The translations under genes and the position numbers were made by a program. This document shows, in pieces, positions 24,440 through 36,030 of a stretch of 64,000 bases of DNA. Positions within the stretch are counted from its first letter, which is position 1. Each line of letters opens with the position of its first letter. Below the pieces are notes generated by a model. It was not told where the DNA came from and did no database searches. It saw only the letters and a list, made by a program, of their open reading frames with translations. Origin of the DNA: Pyropia yezoensis (taxonomy: Eukaryota; Rhodophyta; Bangiophyceae; Bangiales; Bangiaceae); the NCBI GenBank assembly GCA_009829735.1, contig CM020620.1, positions 9,006,545 to 9,070,544 on the forward strand. The letters are read 5' to 3'.

Positions 24440-25020
24440 GGGGGGGTAGGGTGGGAAGGTGGGTATAGGGTGGTGCGTGCGTGCGTGGGGAGAGGCAGGC
24501 TAGAGGTGGCCCTCAACTGGAGACGCCCTGTGCGGGGACCGGTTGCCCCTCGTCTGCCTCTTCCCGCCCGCCCACCGCTCTTGCCCACTCTTCCCCCCCT
24601 CTCTCACCCGGGTTCTCTGCCTTTCCTCCCTCCACGCCGTTCTCTCCCCCCTTTCCCAGGCCAGTTAAGCACGTTCGCCATCACCGTGCACGCGCCCGCC
24701 CCTGTTGCCCCATCCCGGCCAAGGCAGGAAGAGTGGGGGAGGGAGGTGGCGGCGGGGGGGGGGGGGGTTGAGGAGGTGGTGGGGTAGGGTGGGAAGGTGG
24801 GTATAGGGCGGTGCGTGTGTGGGGAGAGGCAGGCTAGAGGTGGCCTTCAACCGGTGACGCCCTGTGCGTAGCCCGGTTGCCCCTCGTCTGCCTCTTCCCG
24901 CCCGCCCACCGCTCTTGCCCACTCCTCCCCCCCCTCTCCCACCCGGCTCTTCCGCCTCTCCTCCCTCCACGCCGTCCCCCCCGTTTCGCAAGCATGTGAA
25001 GCGCGCTCCCCATCGTCGTG
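24440..25020 (+). repeat. Direct duplication of a roughly 200-base unit
   Basis: A unit starting GTAGGGTGGGAAGGTGGGTA at about 24447 recurs at about 24785, with an offset near 340 bases. The copies share the motif GGGGAGAGGCAGGCTAGAGG, a GCCCCTCGTCTGCCTCTTCC block and CCTCCCTCCACGCCGT, with scattered substitutions. The first copy ends in a G-rich stretch that leads into the second. The second runs straight into the reverse-transcriptase remnant, so the repeat could be part of a retroelement end, but this is inference. Confidence 0.8.
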
Positions 25021-25029
25021 CACGCGCCG

Positions 25030-25400
25030 CTCGCCTGGACGAAGGTGATGCGCCCCGTCGTGTACTGCCTGCGGGTGCGAGCAGGGCTGTCGCATCATTG
25101 CCTACGTGAACGACTTGACGGCGCCCCGCCCGCCTTGCTGGGCCGACCGGCCACCAAGGCCCAGGCCACGGCCGCTTACCGCTACGCGGAGCGGCTCATT
25201 GGCGAGCTGGGCCTCGAGATGCACCCTACGAAGGGCGTCAACGAGGGGCCCACGCAGGTGCGCCTGCTGGGGCACATCGTCGACACCCACAGTGAGGGGG
25301 GCCGTGCTCAACCTCACCAGCGGGCAGCCTCTTGCCGTCCCAAACGCGCAAGTACTGGCCGCGGTCAGAGCTCACGGACGGGTCCGACGAGCTAGCGGTT
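25030..25400 (+). pseudogene. Reverse-transcriptase fragment of a retroelement, frameshifted
   Basis: Three pieces in different frames line up with a retroelement reverse transcriptase palm: KVMRPVV near 25039, RIIAYVNDLTA near 25089, and a fragment with AYRYAERLIGELGLEMHPTKG near 25172 followed by QVRLLGHIVDT near 25256. The catalytic box reads YVND rather than YVDD. Frame changes around 25080 and 25125 break the protein. No complete element, integrase or long terminal repeat could be delimited. Confidence 0.7.
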
Positions 25401-25561
25401 CATCCTCGAGCTACCGGGTCGTCCTCGTGCTCTAGTTGTTCCTTGAGGACCCCTCTCGTTGCTGTGGTCTGCTGGAAGCACCTTCGCGCAACCGGTGAGC
25501 CCGCTGCCGTTGACACTGATGCTGCGGCTCCAGTGGCCGGCTTACGGCACGCAGAGTCACG

Positions 25562-26527
<966 letters not shown>

Positions 26528-26739
26528 TAGTCGAACCACCCGGGCGGGTACTCTGGCGACCCCAGCGGCAGGGGCAACGTCGGTAGTGGCCCAACAGGAG
26601 ACGGCGGTGGTGCGAGAGGCACAAGAGGCAACGCACACGGCAAGGGCGGAGTCGTAGGTCGTAGAGGCAGTCTTGAGAGCCTTGTCACCCGGGACCGTCT
26701 AACCACCGGCGAAAGGCCGGTAACGGGTGGCGACAGGGG

Positions 26740-26830
26740 CGACGGGGGCGACGCGGGCGACGCGGGCGACGCGGGCGACGCGGGCGACGCGGGCGACGCG
26801 GGTGACGCGGGCGACGGGGGCGATGGGCGC
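26740..26830. repeat. 9-base GCGGGCGAC tandem array
   Basis: About nine head-to-tail copies; in one plus frame they would encode Gly-Asp-Ala triplets and on the minus strand Ser-Pro-Ala, but no surrounding gene is supported. Confidence 0.8.
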
Positions 26831-27039
26831 TCTCCTGGGACGGTCAACGGCCCCGCGGTCGCCAGGCAACACAAGAGTTCAGGAGGTGGCTGCGGTGACG
26901 GGGGCGGTGACAGCAGAGCCGGCGGCTCCTCTGGCGGCGGCCATACCCGGCATGTCAGTTCGGGAACGTGCGGGGCTTGACCGCCAGCACCACCACCCAC
27001 ACCGCCGCTGCAGCAGACCTCATACATTCTGTGGTGTTG

Positions 27040-27175
27040 GGGGCGGGGGCAGGGGCAGGGGCAGTGGCAGGGGCGGGGGCGGGGGCGAGGGCGGGGGCGG
27101 GGGCGGGGGCGAGGGCGGGCGCGGGCGGGCGCGGGCGGGGGTGGGGGCGGGGGCGGGGGCAGGGGCGGGGGCGTG
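27040..27175. repeat. GGGGGC/GGGGCA-type hexanucleotide array
   Basis: A G-rich array of irregular GGGGGC, GGGGCA and GGGCGA units. It is likely unstable and able to form G-quadruplexes. Confidence 0.75.
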
Positions 27176-27595
27176 TGAACTTCCGCTTCGCTGCCACACA
27201 GCGCCTTGCGGGGTCACTTGTGAGCAGGTGTTCCAGCACCCACCCGTTGCGAGCTATTATAGCAGGGCGCCGCCGGGGGGTGGGCAGACTCGTGGAGGCG
27301 AGTCGGAGCGCTCACCGCCCGCATCGTTCGTGTGACCCGCGACCGAAAAACGCGGGCGTCGTTGGACTAGTTCTTTTGGCACTGTGGTACACCGGCCAGG
27401 GCCGGCCCCCCGCCCGCATTTCCCGTCAAGCACATCCATCGCCACTTGTGGGCGCGACGGGCAGCCACGTCGCCCACGTTGGGCGAGCACCCTCGCGCGG
27501 CATGGGGCCGGCGGGGCGCTCCTGGAAGTATCTACCCGTGAGAGCGCGTGGTCGACCCGAGAAGCAGGTCGACCGGGGGCCATGACGTCTAGCCG

Positions 27596-27815
27596 CGTCC
27601 CGAAACTCGGACGACCACGATCACTGGACGACATCAGGGACGGCTTGGAGCGGGGGGGCCGAGTGAAATGCGTCCCGAAGTTGGGGCGACCACGATCACT
27701 GGACGACACCAGGGACGGTCTCAGAGGGGGGGCCAAGTGAAATGTGTCCCGAAATTTAGGCATCCACGATCACTGGACGACACCAGGGACGGCTTGGAGA
27801 GGGAGGGCCGCTCGA
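27596..27815. repeat. Three tandem copies of a 74-base unit
   Basis: Copies begin near 27596, 27671 and 27744, each with the core CCACGATCACTGGACGACA followed by CAGGGACGG. The third copy ends within two bases of the stop codon of the minus-strand gene, so the array is its immediate 3' flank. Confidence 0.88.
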
Positions 27816-27816
27816 G

Positions 27817-30168
27817 TTACCGGCGACGGGCGACAGTCCGGTCGGGATGGTGGTCCGCCAGGGGCGCTCCTTCCCATACCCCGCCGGTGTCGTCGTGTGC
27901 CCCTACCGCATCCGGAGGAGGTGTGGGTGGGGAGGTCAACACGGGCGACGGCAGCGGGGTGCTCCGTTGTGACTCGTCCAAGAGAAAATTACGGTTGAGC
28001 CCGCGCGTCCACAGCGTGAATGCACTGGTTACTGTCGCGCCTGGGGGGGTGGGCGGTACAGGCACCGGCGCGGGCGCAGGCGCGGGCGCAGGCGCAGGCG
28101 CAGGCGCAGGCGCAGGCGCGGGCGCGGGCGCGGGCGTGGGCGCAGGCGCGGGCGCGGGCGCGGGCGCAGGCGCGGGCGCGGGCGCCACGGGCGGTGTCGG
28201 TGCCGGCGCGGTCGCGGCCGCAGGCGCGGCCGCAGGCGCCACGGGCCGGGCTTGGTTGGGGCGGATGGTTTGGCCGGGACCTGCGCGGACGCCACCACCA
28301 CCGGGGCGGGCGCGGGCGCGGGCGGTACCGACACGGGCGGGCGCGGGCGCGGGCGCGGGCGCAGGCGCAGGCGCAGGCGCAGGCGCAGGCGCAGGCGCAG
28401 GCGCAGGCGCGGGCGCGGGCGCCACGGGCGGTGGCGGTGCCGGCGCGGGCGCGGCCGCAGGCGCGGGCGCGGCGTAGACGCCAAATGCCTCCAAACTGCG
28501 CTTGGGGAGGACGTCGCTGGTGCTCGGCGCAGGTGGCCGTGGCACTGGCGCGTCTTGACCTCTGGTTGCTGCCACGCCGTCCGTGTCCGCGTCCGCACCC
28601 GCGCCCGTGTCGTGACAGACGGTACACGGGAGGCCAAGGCCATAATGGCTGTCATGGGCCACCTGGGACAGGGCAGCATTGTCCGCGACAACCATCTGGA
28701 GGAGGTCACGAGCGGCCAGGTGCCTCGCAGGGGAGCTTTTGCTGCTCGACCATTCGGCCACGGTGGCGGCGACTGCACCCGAGTAGCGGGTGGGTGGTAG
28801 CTCCTTGACAACCCTGTCCAGCAGCGCCTCTGCGGCGTCCAGGGCTTCCATCTGCCCGTCTTCCTTGACGGCGACACAGTACGCGTGGGCCTCGAGCAGC
28901 AAGGCGGTCGTCAACAGTGACTCTAGCGCCGTAAATTCAGACGGAAACGTGGCCCGCAACACGGCCATTGACGTTGGTGGGACGTCGGGCGAATCATCGT
29001 CAGCCGTAGCAGTGGTACGGCGGTGCGTTGCCGGTGGGGTGGACACGGCCGCCAACGGCAGGGGCACCACAGTCCATGCAGTCATCCGACCGGGCGCAGC
29101 CGGTGGGGTGGATACAGTTGCCGACGGCAGGGAAACCACAGCCAGTGCGGTCGTCGGTACGGGCACCGCAGTCGACGCTGTCGCCGGGCGGGGAACGGCC
29201 GTCGGGGCGGGGACGGGGGAGGGCGGCCGGGCGGTTGGCGACCACACCAGAGCTGGAGGCGGGGAGGAAACAGTCGCCGTCGGTGGGGGTGGCACAGCCG
29301 CTGTCGGTCGGGGACGCACAGTCGCCGGCGTGGGCACAGTCCCCGTCGGCAGGGGAGGCACAGCCGCCGCCTTGGGCACAGCCGCCGGCATGGGCACAGC
29401 CGCCGTCGGTAGGGAAGTGGCCCTCAAAACAACCGCCGTCGGCAGAGGACGTGTCGTGCTGGGCTGTGGCAACGCGGCAGTTCCGAGAGACGCCCAGGAA
29501 GCCACGCCCGCCGCCACTGCCTCTGCTACCGGCCGGCCGGCAAGGCCCGCGGCCAGGGCAGCCTGTGCGGCCACGTCGCGCGCCCTCTCCGCCTGTGCGC
29601 GCGTGCCACCGGCGACCAGCACTGCCCGTGTGACCCGATCACGGGCGTCACGCTGTGCCATACAACCGAGGGTGTGCTTGACCTCCACCTGTACCGTGGC
29701 ATCGTGGCCCGCCCGTGTGGCCTCGGCTGCTGTGCGACCAGCTACACAGGCGGCCACTGCTGCGGCTGCCGCCGCCGTCCCGGCCACCTCCCCCGCCTGG
29801 TGTGCTTGAGAGGGGGTGCCGCCCGCGGCCAACACCGCCTTGGAGACACGCTCCCGCGCCGGGCGCCTCGCCCGCGACGCCCAGCAGTTTTTACGGGCAG
29901 CCAGCAGCCTGGACTCCTCGGCGGGGTCGCTCGTCTGCCTGCGCTTTCGCCCAGGCGCTTTACGGGTACCGTCGGGGGGGGCCCACGCGTCTCTGACGGT
30001 AGCGGCGTCAGTAGTAGGGTGGGCGGGCGGCGCGATTGCCGACCCGCCCGGTGGCAAACCCGCAAGGGCGGGCACTTTCGGTTGACCTGCCGCCCGCTCC
30101 ACGCCCCCATCCGGCGGGGAATGTGGCCTGCCGGCCGCACCGCAGCCAGGTTGGGCCTCCCCAGGCAT
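27817..30168 (-). CDS. Unrecognised Pro/Ala-repeat protein with duplicated helical module
   Basis: The 783-residue product is not recognised. In order it has a Gly/Pro-rich start, a basic cluster (RKAPGRKRRQ, about 69-78) that could be a nuclear signal, and two related segments of about 50 residues: about 104-155 (ARERVSKAVLAAGGTPSQA) and about 175-225 (ARDRVTRAVLVAGGTRAQA). Both end in an AGR.(A/V)AEA motif. Then come a Val/Pro/Thr-rich repeat region (about 230-395), a non-repetitive helical domain (about 400-530, with ALDAAEALLDRVVKELPPTRY and a CTVC pair), and a long Ala-Pro dipeptide tail. The frame is intact and the non-repetitive part has normal composition, which supports a real protein. 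Retroelement origin is possible but unproven. The ATG at 30168 is the first in plausible protein sequence; the frame extends further upstream. Confidence 0.55.
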   Translation of the reverse strand: MPGEAQPGCGAAGRPHSPPDGGVERAAGQPKVPALAGLPPGGSAIAPPAHPTTDAATVRDAWAPPDGTRKAPGRKRRQTSDPAEESRLLAARKNCWASRARRPARERVSKAVLAAGGTPSQAHQAGEVAGTAAAAAAVAACVAGRTAAEATRAGHDATVQVEVKHTLGCMAQRDARDRVTRAVLVAGGTRAQAERARDVAAQAALAAGLAGRPVAEAVAAGVASWASLGTAALPQPSTTRPLPTAVVLRATSLPTAAVPMPAAVPKAAAVPPLPTGTVPTPATVRPRPTAAVPPPPTATVSSPPPALVWSPTARPPSPVPAPTAVPRPATASTAVPVPTTALAVVSLPSATVSTPPAAPGRMTAWTVVPLPLAAVSTPPATHRRTTATADDDSPDVPPTSMAVLRATFPSEFTALESLLTTALLLEAHAYCVAVKEDGQMEALDAAEALLDRVVKELPPTRYSGAVAATVAEWSSSKSSPARHLAARDLLQMVVADNAALSQVAHDSHYGLGLPCTVCHDTGAGADADTDGVAATRGQDAPVPRPPAPSTSDVLPKRSLEAFGVYAAPAPAAAPAPAPPPPVAPAPAPAPAPAPAPAPAPAPAPAPAPAPARVGTARARARPGGGGVRAGPGQTIRPNQARPVAPAAAPAAATAPAPTPPVAPAPAPAPAPAPAPAPTPAPAPAPAPAPAPAPAPAPAPAPVPVPPTPPGATVTSAFTLWTRGLNRNFLLDESQRSTPLPSPVLTSPPTPPPDAVGAHDDTGGVWEGAPLADHHPDRTVARRR
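28068..28470. repeat. Duplicated hexanucleotide arrays (GGGCGC/AGGCGC)
   Basis: Two arrays of GGGCGC/AGGCGC units (about 28068-28190 and 28335-28425) each run into a nearly identical GGGCGCCACGGGCGGT block, so a unit of about 240 bases is duplicated. On the minus strand the arrays encode the Ala-Pro tail of the overlapping gene. Confidence 0.8.
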
Positions 30169-30813
30169 GTTTGGTCGGAGGTGTAGGGCGGGTGGGAGGG
30201 GGGTGAGGGATGGGGTGGGGAGGAGGATGGTGGGTGGGCGGGACGGGGTGGGCGGGAGGGGGTAGGGAGAGCGGAATGCCGGGAAAGGTGCGCGTCTTGG
30301 CCGGAAAAAACGGTCCGTGTGCAGTCGCATGTGTACGGAGAGTTCGGGGGGACAAGAGCAAGGCCACCGCGCGAGCACACCCGATGGCGTGCGGTTAGGG
30401 GTCAGGCCGCCCTCCTCCTGGATACTCCACGCCCATGACAGAGGCGCAGCGTGTGTACCCTCCGTATCGTACTGGGATATTCAAATACGGAAGCAAAGGG
30501 CACCCAATAAGTTTGTCCAATGTCCCGGCAAATACCGCCATCCACACAGGGAGGGCGGGCTGCTGGGTGCCCCGGCCTGTGATTGGCATTGACTGGACAG
30601 CCAGGCACAGGGCCCCACGGGGAGGGTGGGAGTCGGGTGGGTGGGAGATGGCGGCAAGGGAAGAGGCGGGGCGCTCAGATACCTCTCGCATGGCCCCCGG
30701 GCCCCGGCGACGGGCCGATCGCATGGATGAGGCGGAGGGGGGGGCGTGCCAGCTGGCAACCGCTCAGCTACATATGCGCGACGCGCCAGTGACCCACAAA
30801 GAACGTCGAGGGG

Positions 30814-30855
<42 letters not shown>

Positions 30856-31736
30856 GGGGAGAGGGTATACGTGGAAGGCCATGGAAGGCCGTGTAAGGTG
30901 TCGGGGGGGAGGAGCTCGGTGGGCTTCCGGCCCCTCGCCAGCCACTTCACTGCGCCAGCACCCACAAAATTGCAGCTGTGGGCCATCACCGTACCCTTTG
31001 TCGGCGCCGCGCCGCACGGTCGCGTCGTCCACACGCTGACCGTCACCCAAAGCGGCCAGGCCTGCCTTGTTTCCGCATATGGGGGGGGGGGGGGGGGGGG
31101 GGGGGCCGCTGCCGCCGCTGCCTCCCTCGTGGCGGCCACCCCCGCCAGCCAGGACGCGCCGACCCCCCGTCACCGCGCTGCCGGTGTCGCTGCAGCTGAA
31201 CCCCTGTAGGCGCCCGACACCCCCCTCCTCACCCTGCCGGGTGTGTCTGCCCTTTCATCGGGCGGCAATTAAAGTGGGGAGGCGCACGGAGGTCGGCAGG
31301 GTTCCGTACAAATGGGCTAACCGGGGGGGCCTGGCGCGATGCCGTTCCCGCTCATGGTCACGCTTCTTGGTGGTGCCGCCGTGGTGCCGCCGCGGTGGAG
31401 ATCTACGAAGGGAGGGAGGGTGGCGATCGCTTATGGTTTTTACAGCGGGGGGAGGGGGCGGCGTTCAAAATGTGAGGGGACGGGACTTTGTTTTCCACAT
31501 GGTCTTCCCACCGTTGGTCGTTGTCTAGAAATGGGAAACCACATTTCCTATTTTCCGTGGCTGTATGCCCCAATAAATTTTTGTTCCACACACTACCGCG
31601 CGTCCTTTCTGGGAGAATTGGGACAGACAGGGGAACGTCTGGTGAACAGTCAGACACGGTGAAGGGGGGGGGGGGGGGGGGCGGGGGGGGGGGCCAGGAT
31701 GTACGGACTGCACCATTGCGTTGTCGGGGGGGCGCC

Positions 31737-31970
31737 ATGTCTGTATGACAATACACACGTCTGTATGGCGCCATGTCAGTATGACAAGACACATGTCTGT
31801 ATGACAATACACGTTGACGCGGTGTCGGGCAGCATGTCTGTATGACAATAGAGGCGGTGTGGTCGGGGGGCCGCCATGTCTGTATGACAATACACACGTC
31901 TGTATGACAATAGACGTTGACGCGGTGTCGGGCAGCATGTCTGTATGACAATAGAGGCGGTGTCGGACTA
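31737..31970. repeat. TGTCTGTATGACA tandem array
   Basis: The motif TGTCTGTATGACAATA or a close variant occurs about eight times. A larger unit of about 105 bases, with GTTGACGCGGTGTCGGGCAG, is present twice near 31812 and 31916. Confidence 0.85.
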
Positions 31971-32454
31971 CATAAGCTGAGGGATATTGGGTGTAGGTGC
32001 GCATGTTGGAGGCGGAGCTGAGGGGGTCGACTGGAATGGCTCTGTTGACGTGCCCCGGGACGGCGGAAGTGCTGGGCGTGCCGCCGCCGTCGGCGGTACC
32101 GTTCTCGCCCGTGGCAGTCGTTGGAGGTGGCGGTGGTCGGATCAGGAACAGGCATTCTCTCTTTGCCCCACACCAGCTCCCCCCACCCCCCTCTCCCACT
32201 TTCTGCGCATGCGTCGTCGGGCAAAGGGGGGTGTGATTTTCAGGCACTCAGAGCAAGCCGTATGGGCTTGCTGTCGCACCGGGGAAGAGTGTGTAGGGGG
32301 CCAATAGCATCGGGTCGAGTCGGGTTGTGAGTTCTTTGCGAGGGGGGCTGGCGGGCGTAGCTGGTCTTGCGAGTTCTCCTTGCTTCATTGTTCTGTCCTT
32401 GTGGCTCATTTTTTCCTTCTATTGAGGGGTGCGCTGGGTGGTCCGGGAGGGGGG

Positions 32455-32815
32455 GGGCCCAGGGGGGGGGTGCTGGGCAGAGGAGGGGGGGGGAGGGGGG
32501 TGCCGGCTCCAGCCAATGGCGGGGGGGCTGCTGGGAAGGAGAGGGAGGGGAGGGGGGTGCCGGCTCCAGCCAATGGCGGGGGGGCTGCTGGGAAGGAGGG
32601 GGGGGGAGGGGGGTGCCGGCTCCAGCCAATGGCGGGGGGGCTGCTGGGCAGAGGAGGGGGGGGGGAGGGGGGTGCCGGCTCCAGCCAATGGCGGGGTTGC
32701 TGGGAAGGAGGGGGGGGGGGGGGGGTGCTGAGAGGGGGGGTGTCGGCTGCAGCCAATGGCGGGGTTGCTGGGAAGGAGAGGGGGGGGGGGGGGGGTGCTG
32801 GGAGGGGGGGGAAAG
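32455..32815. repeat. CCAAT-bearing minisatellite, unit about 56-68 bases
   Basis: At least five copies of GGCTCCAGCCAATGGCGGG (last copies read GGCTGCAGCCAATGGCGGG), separated by G-rich spacers with GCTGGGAAGGAG or GCTGGGCAGAGG. Each copy carries a CCAAT pentamer. No gene lies directly beside it. Confidence 0.88.
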
Positions 32816-35800
32816 CCCGTCAGATACAGCAGGCGAGCCATCGTCGCCGCCCATGCGCACCCCCAGTTAAGGGCGGACATTAGAGTTAAGAAGGAATATT
32901 GCATTACATCCAACACGTGCCACGTTCGGGCGACTTCTCTCTCGATACGGCTTCCTGGTTGGACGAGAGAAAAGATATACGACCATACGCAGCAAGAAAA
33001 AAAGAAGCAAGAACACAAAAGAAGTAACAAGAGAAAAAAGAGGTACAGCCGTATCACTTCCTTAGCACACAAAAATGCCTCGTCAAGAGGGCCATTTTTT
33101 CCATGCATAAAAAGTTAATGGTTCAAAGTGGTTCGGCAATTAGTCCGCGCGCGAATGCAACTTTCAGGGGCTCTCGCACTTGTATATAAGTTTTACAATT
33201 CTCCCGGGAATCCGTCCGATCCACAGCGCAAATCGAACGGCCCCACCCGCTCCTGCCAGAGCCCACGGTCAGATCCGGACATGAGAGCGAAAGGACAAGG
33301 AAGCAGCAGCGGAGGAGGCCGAAGCAGAGGCCGACGATGCCTTGGTCGCTGCTGCAGAGGAAATGTGCCTTGTCATTTTGCTTGACGATTAAAGATACAC
33401 TGGCTGTTCTTTCACATGACCTGTGTACTCTGGACATTCCTTTGTACATCTTCCAGGTTTTTATGTCTTCGCTCAGGTTCCCCTGGGTGCCCCGTGTGCG
33501 ACTTGCGCGCATGCCGAGGAGGAAGATAAGACGACCAACCCATGAAAGAGACCTTCTGGGATGCGGGGAAATAACTGAGCTGCTGTTGTTCCCGTGCAAC
33601 GATCCCCTTCCGGCTTAGAGGGCCTGCTCCCCCTTGGGCTGTCTTGTGTGACTTCGTCGTTGCTGTGGCGATGCCCGTGAGGCACTGTGCGCTTTTTCAT
33701 TGAGAAGGAATGTGCTGATTCCATGTCGATTTTCCACGCAAGAGGCCCTCCAGAGCAGCCCCAGGCAGCTGTGCTCCATTTCTCATCAGACACGTCGCTT
33801 GAACCCTGGAATAGTGTGACAATTTTCGGTATATGCCATATTTGCTCCTGACACAGCGCTCTGGGCCAATGGCTGATCCGGAATCGCTCTGAACTCTAGT
33901 GTCCGCTCTGGGCACGCCTTAACTGGGGGTGTGCGGGGCGGAGGTCTAGCGGGAGGGCGCAAAAAAAAGTATAATCCTGGCAAGGGGGGAGGGGGTAAGG
34001 GGCCCCGATGGGTCGGTAGCCAACGCAACGACGCTGTCCAGCGCCTCGTCGGGGCAGCCTCGTGGTGTTCTCACCGCTTGGGGAGGCCGGGCGGACTCGT
34101 CGGAGTGGGGGGGCAGGACTGTGGTCGTGGGGGTCGCCCGCTTGTGGTGCCTACAGTACTGTACATACCCGCCCCCTGACGACGCCGGCCATCTCCTTCG
34201 CAATGCCGCCCGCCCCCGGGACGACGCCGCCCGCCTCGGCGACGACGCGCCCGTCCGACCCCGTGGGGGGGGAGCGGCTGCTGCCTGAACAGGGGGGGGG
34301 CGGCTGCAGCATGGGGGGGGCCGCTCGCTGCCTGAGCAGGCGGCGTCTGCGGCCAGGCGTGGGGCGGCCGCCGCTGGGTGGGGGGGGGGGCTCCGGCCGG
34401 GGGGGCGGCGGCTGCGGCCGGGGGTACGGAGGCTGCGGCCGGGGGGGTGACGGCCGCTGGGGGGGGGGGGGGGGCGTTGCCGGCTGGAGGCCGGGGGCGG
34501 CCGGCCGCGGTTAGTGTCGGCTATGGGTGGGGGGCAGGTGGTGCCTGAGGCGGGGCGAAGGCTGCGGGCGGCTGGGGGCGTTTGGTTGGCGGCTCTGCCG
34601 GGGAAGGGGTGGCTGTTGCGACGGACGAGGCGGCCGCTGGTGGTCGGGGGCGGGGGGTTTGGGGCCGCTGTCTGGGAGGGGTTCGATTGCCGCCAGAGGG
34701 GATGTTTGTGGGCGGCGGGGGCGGGAGGTCGCTGATGAAGGGGGTGGCTGCGGTCGTGAGGGGGGTCAATATCTGCCGGGCGGCAAGCGACCACCGACTC
34801 GGGTTGCGGCTGTCCGCACTGACCGCCAAATGGGGATCCGGTGGTGGGGGTGGGGGTTGCAGCGGGCGGGCTGCCGCCTGCAGTGACGCCGCGGCGGCGG
34901 CCCTTCCCGCCCACCAGGCGCCCGCGCCCGTGTCGGACCAGACCTGCGAGGCGGCACCGTGGTGTGGCGACCCTCGAGCGGCCTGAATCACATTCAGATG
35001 GTCGCCGATAGTGACGCCCAGGTGGCGGTCGCTTCCTTTGGGAGAAAAAACAAACAAATAGAGAGGCGCGGCAGGGCTCTCCGCCGCGCGAAGAGGTATG
35101 TGCGGTCGGCAGCCGCTCCCCCCCCCCCCTCCGTGGGCCAGGAACGCCCCCTGCCGCCAGCTGCCGCCCCACCCCTGACAGCGGCCACTCGCCTCCGCTC
35201 TCCGAGGCGCAGGCGCGGCTGGCCGAGGGAGGGTGGCCGCGCTCAGCATCCACGTCCCCACCGCCGCCACCGGGGTCGACGGCGGCCACGACGACAGTGG
35301 TGGCGGCGGTGATGGTGTGGCGGCGGCGGCGGCAGAGGTGGCGGCGCGGCAGCTACCTGTGCCGGCGAATGTAATGCCATTCCCCATAGTCTCAGTCGTT
35401 CTTTCCCTGGACTTCCAGAGAGACCGGGGGGGGGGCTCCCATTGATACATTGTACAGTATAAACAACGGTACAAGCGCGTCAGTCAAATTGTCTCGGCGT
35501 TCTCGGTGCGAGACTTGAAAAGGTATTGTCTTCCACTCTTTGCATACTGTCAATAACGAATCATCCTTACACCACATCAGACACTACTGTACTGACAAGA
35601 AGACCCATCGCGATTTGCCGAGCGAACTCGACGAGAGCGGCGCGAACAAACGCCGTGATCAAGAACGCTGCAGGTGACTGTCGCCCACTCTCGTCTACCC
35701 GACGGCGCTTCTTCTTTGCGGCCAGCCCGTCGCACGTCCCACCCCCTCCGTCACAGCGCCCTTCCCCTCTTCACCCCGAATATGTAGAATGCTAGAAGCC

Positions 35801-36030
35801 ACCCGCAACACGCCAGTCATCGCCCTGTCACCCCCCTTCCTCCGACGTGGCCTCAACCGCCGCTGTCGTGGAAGTCAGGCCGTCCACGGTAGTCGCGGGG
35901 AAAGGGTTCACCAACGCCGGCGCTCATCAGCAGCCGGATAGGCAAGCAGCAGCGGCAGCCGCCGCCAGTGGCCTCGACCTTTGCGGCTGCCCCTGCGCGG
36001 CAGTCGGTCGACGCGCCAAAGTTGGCAGCC

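Larger units (their letters stand above)
30169..36030. other. Gene-poor region with G tracts and satellites
   Basis: About 5.9 kb with no convincing gene. It contains G homopolymers of about 35 bases (30818-30852) and 25 bases (31081-31105), the TGTCTGTATGACA array, the CCAAT-bearing minisatellite, and an AT-richer stretch at about 32870-33920 with only short frames. GC-rich low-complexity sequence at 34200-34560 holds a long minus-strand open frame made of Arg/Pro-rich sequence, not believed to be coding. Confidence 0.4.

Noticed and set aside
26727-27335. Collagen-like Gly-Asp-Ala open frame
   Set aside because: It is produced by the 9-base repeat and short flanks only; no gene context.
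34676-34696. GGTTCGATTGCC resembling a tRNA B box
   Set aside because: No matching acceptor or D arm upstream.
33946-35289. Minus-strand open frame of 447 codons
   Set aside because: Arg/Pro/Ser-rich low complexity with no conserved motif; explained by the GC-rich composition.
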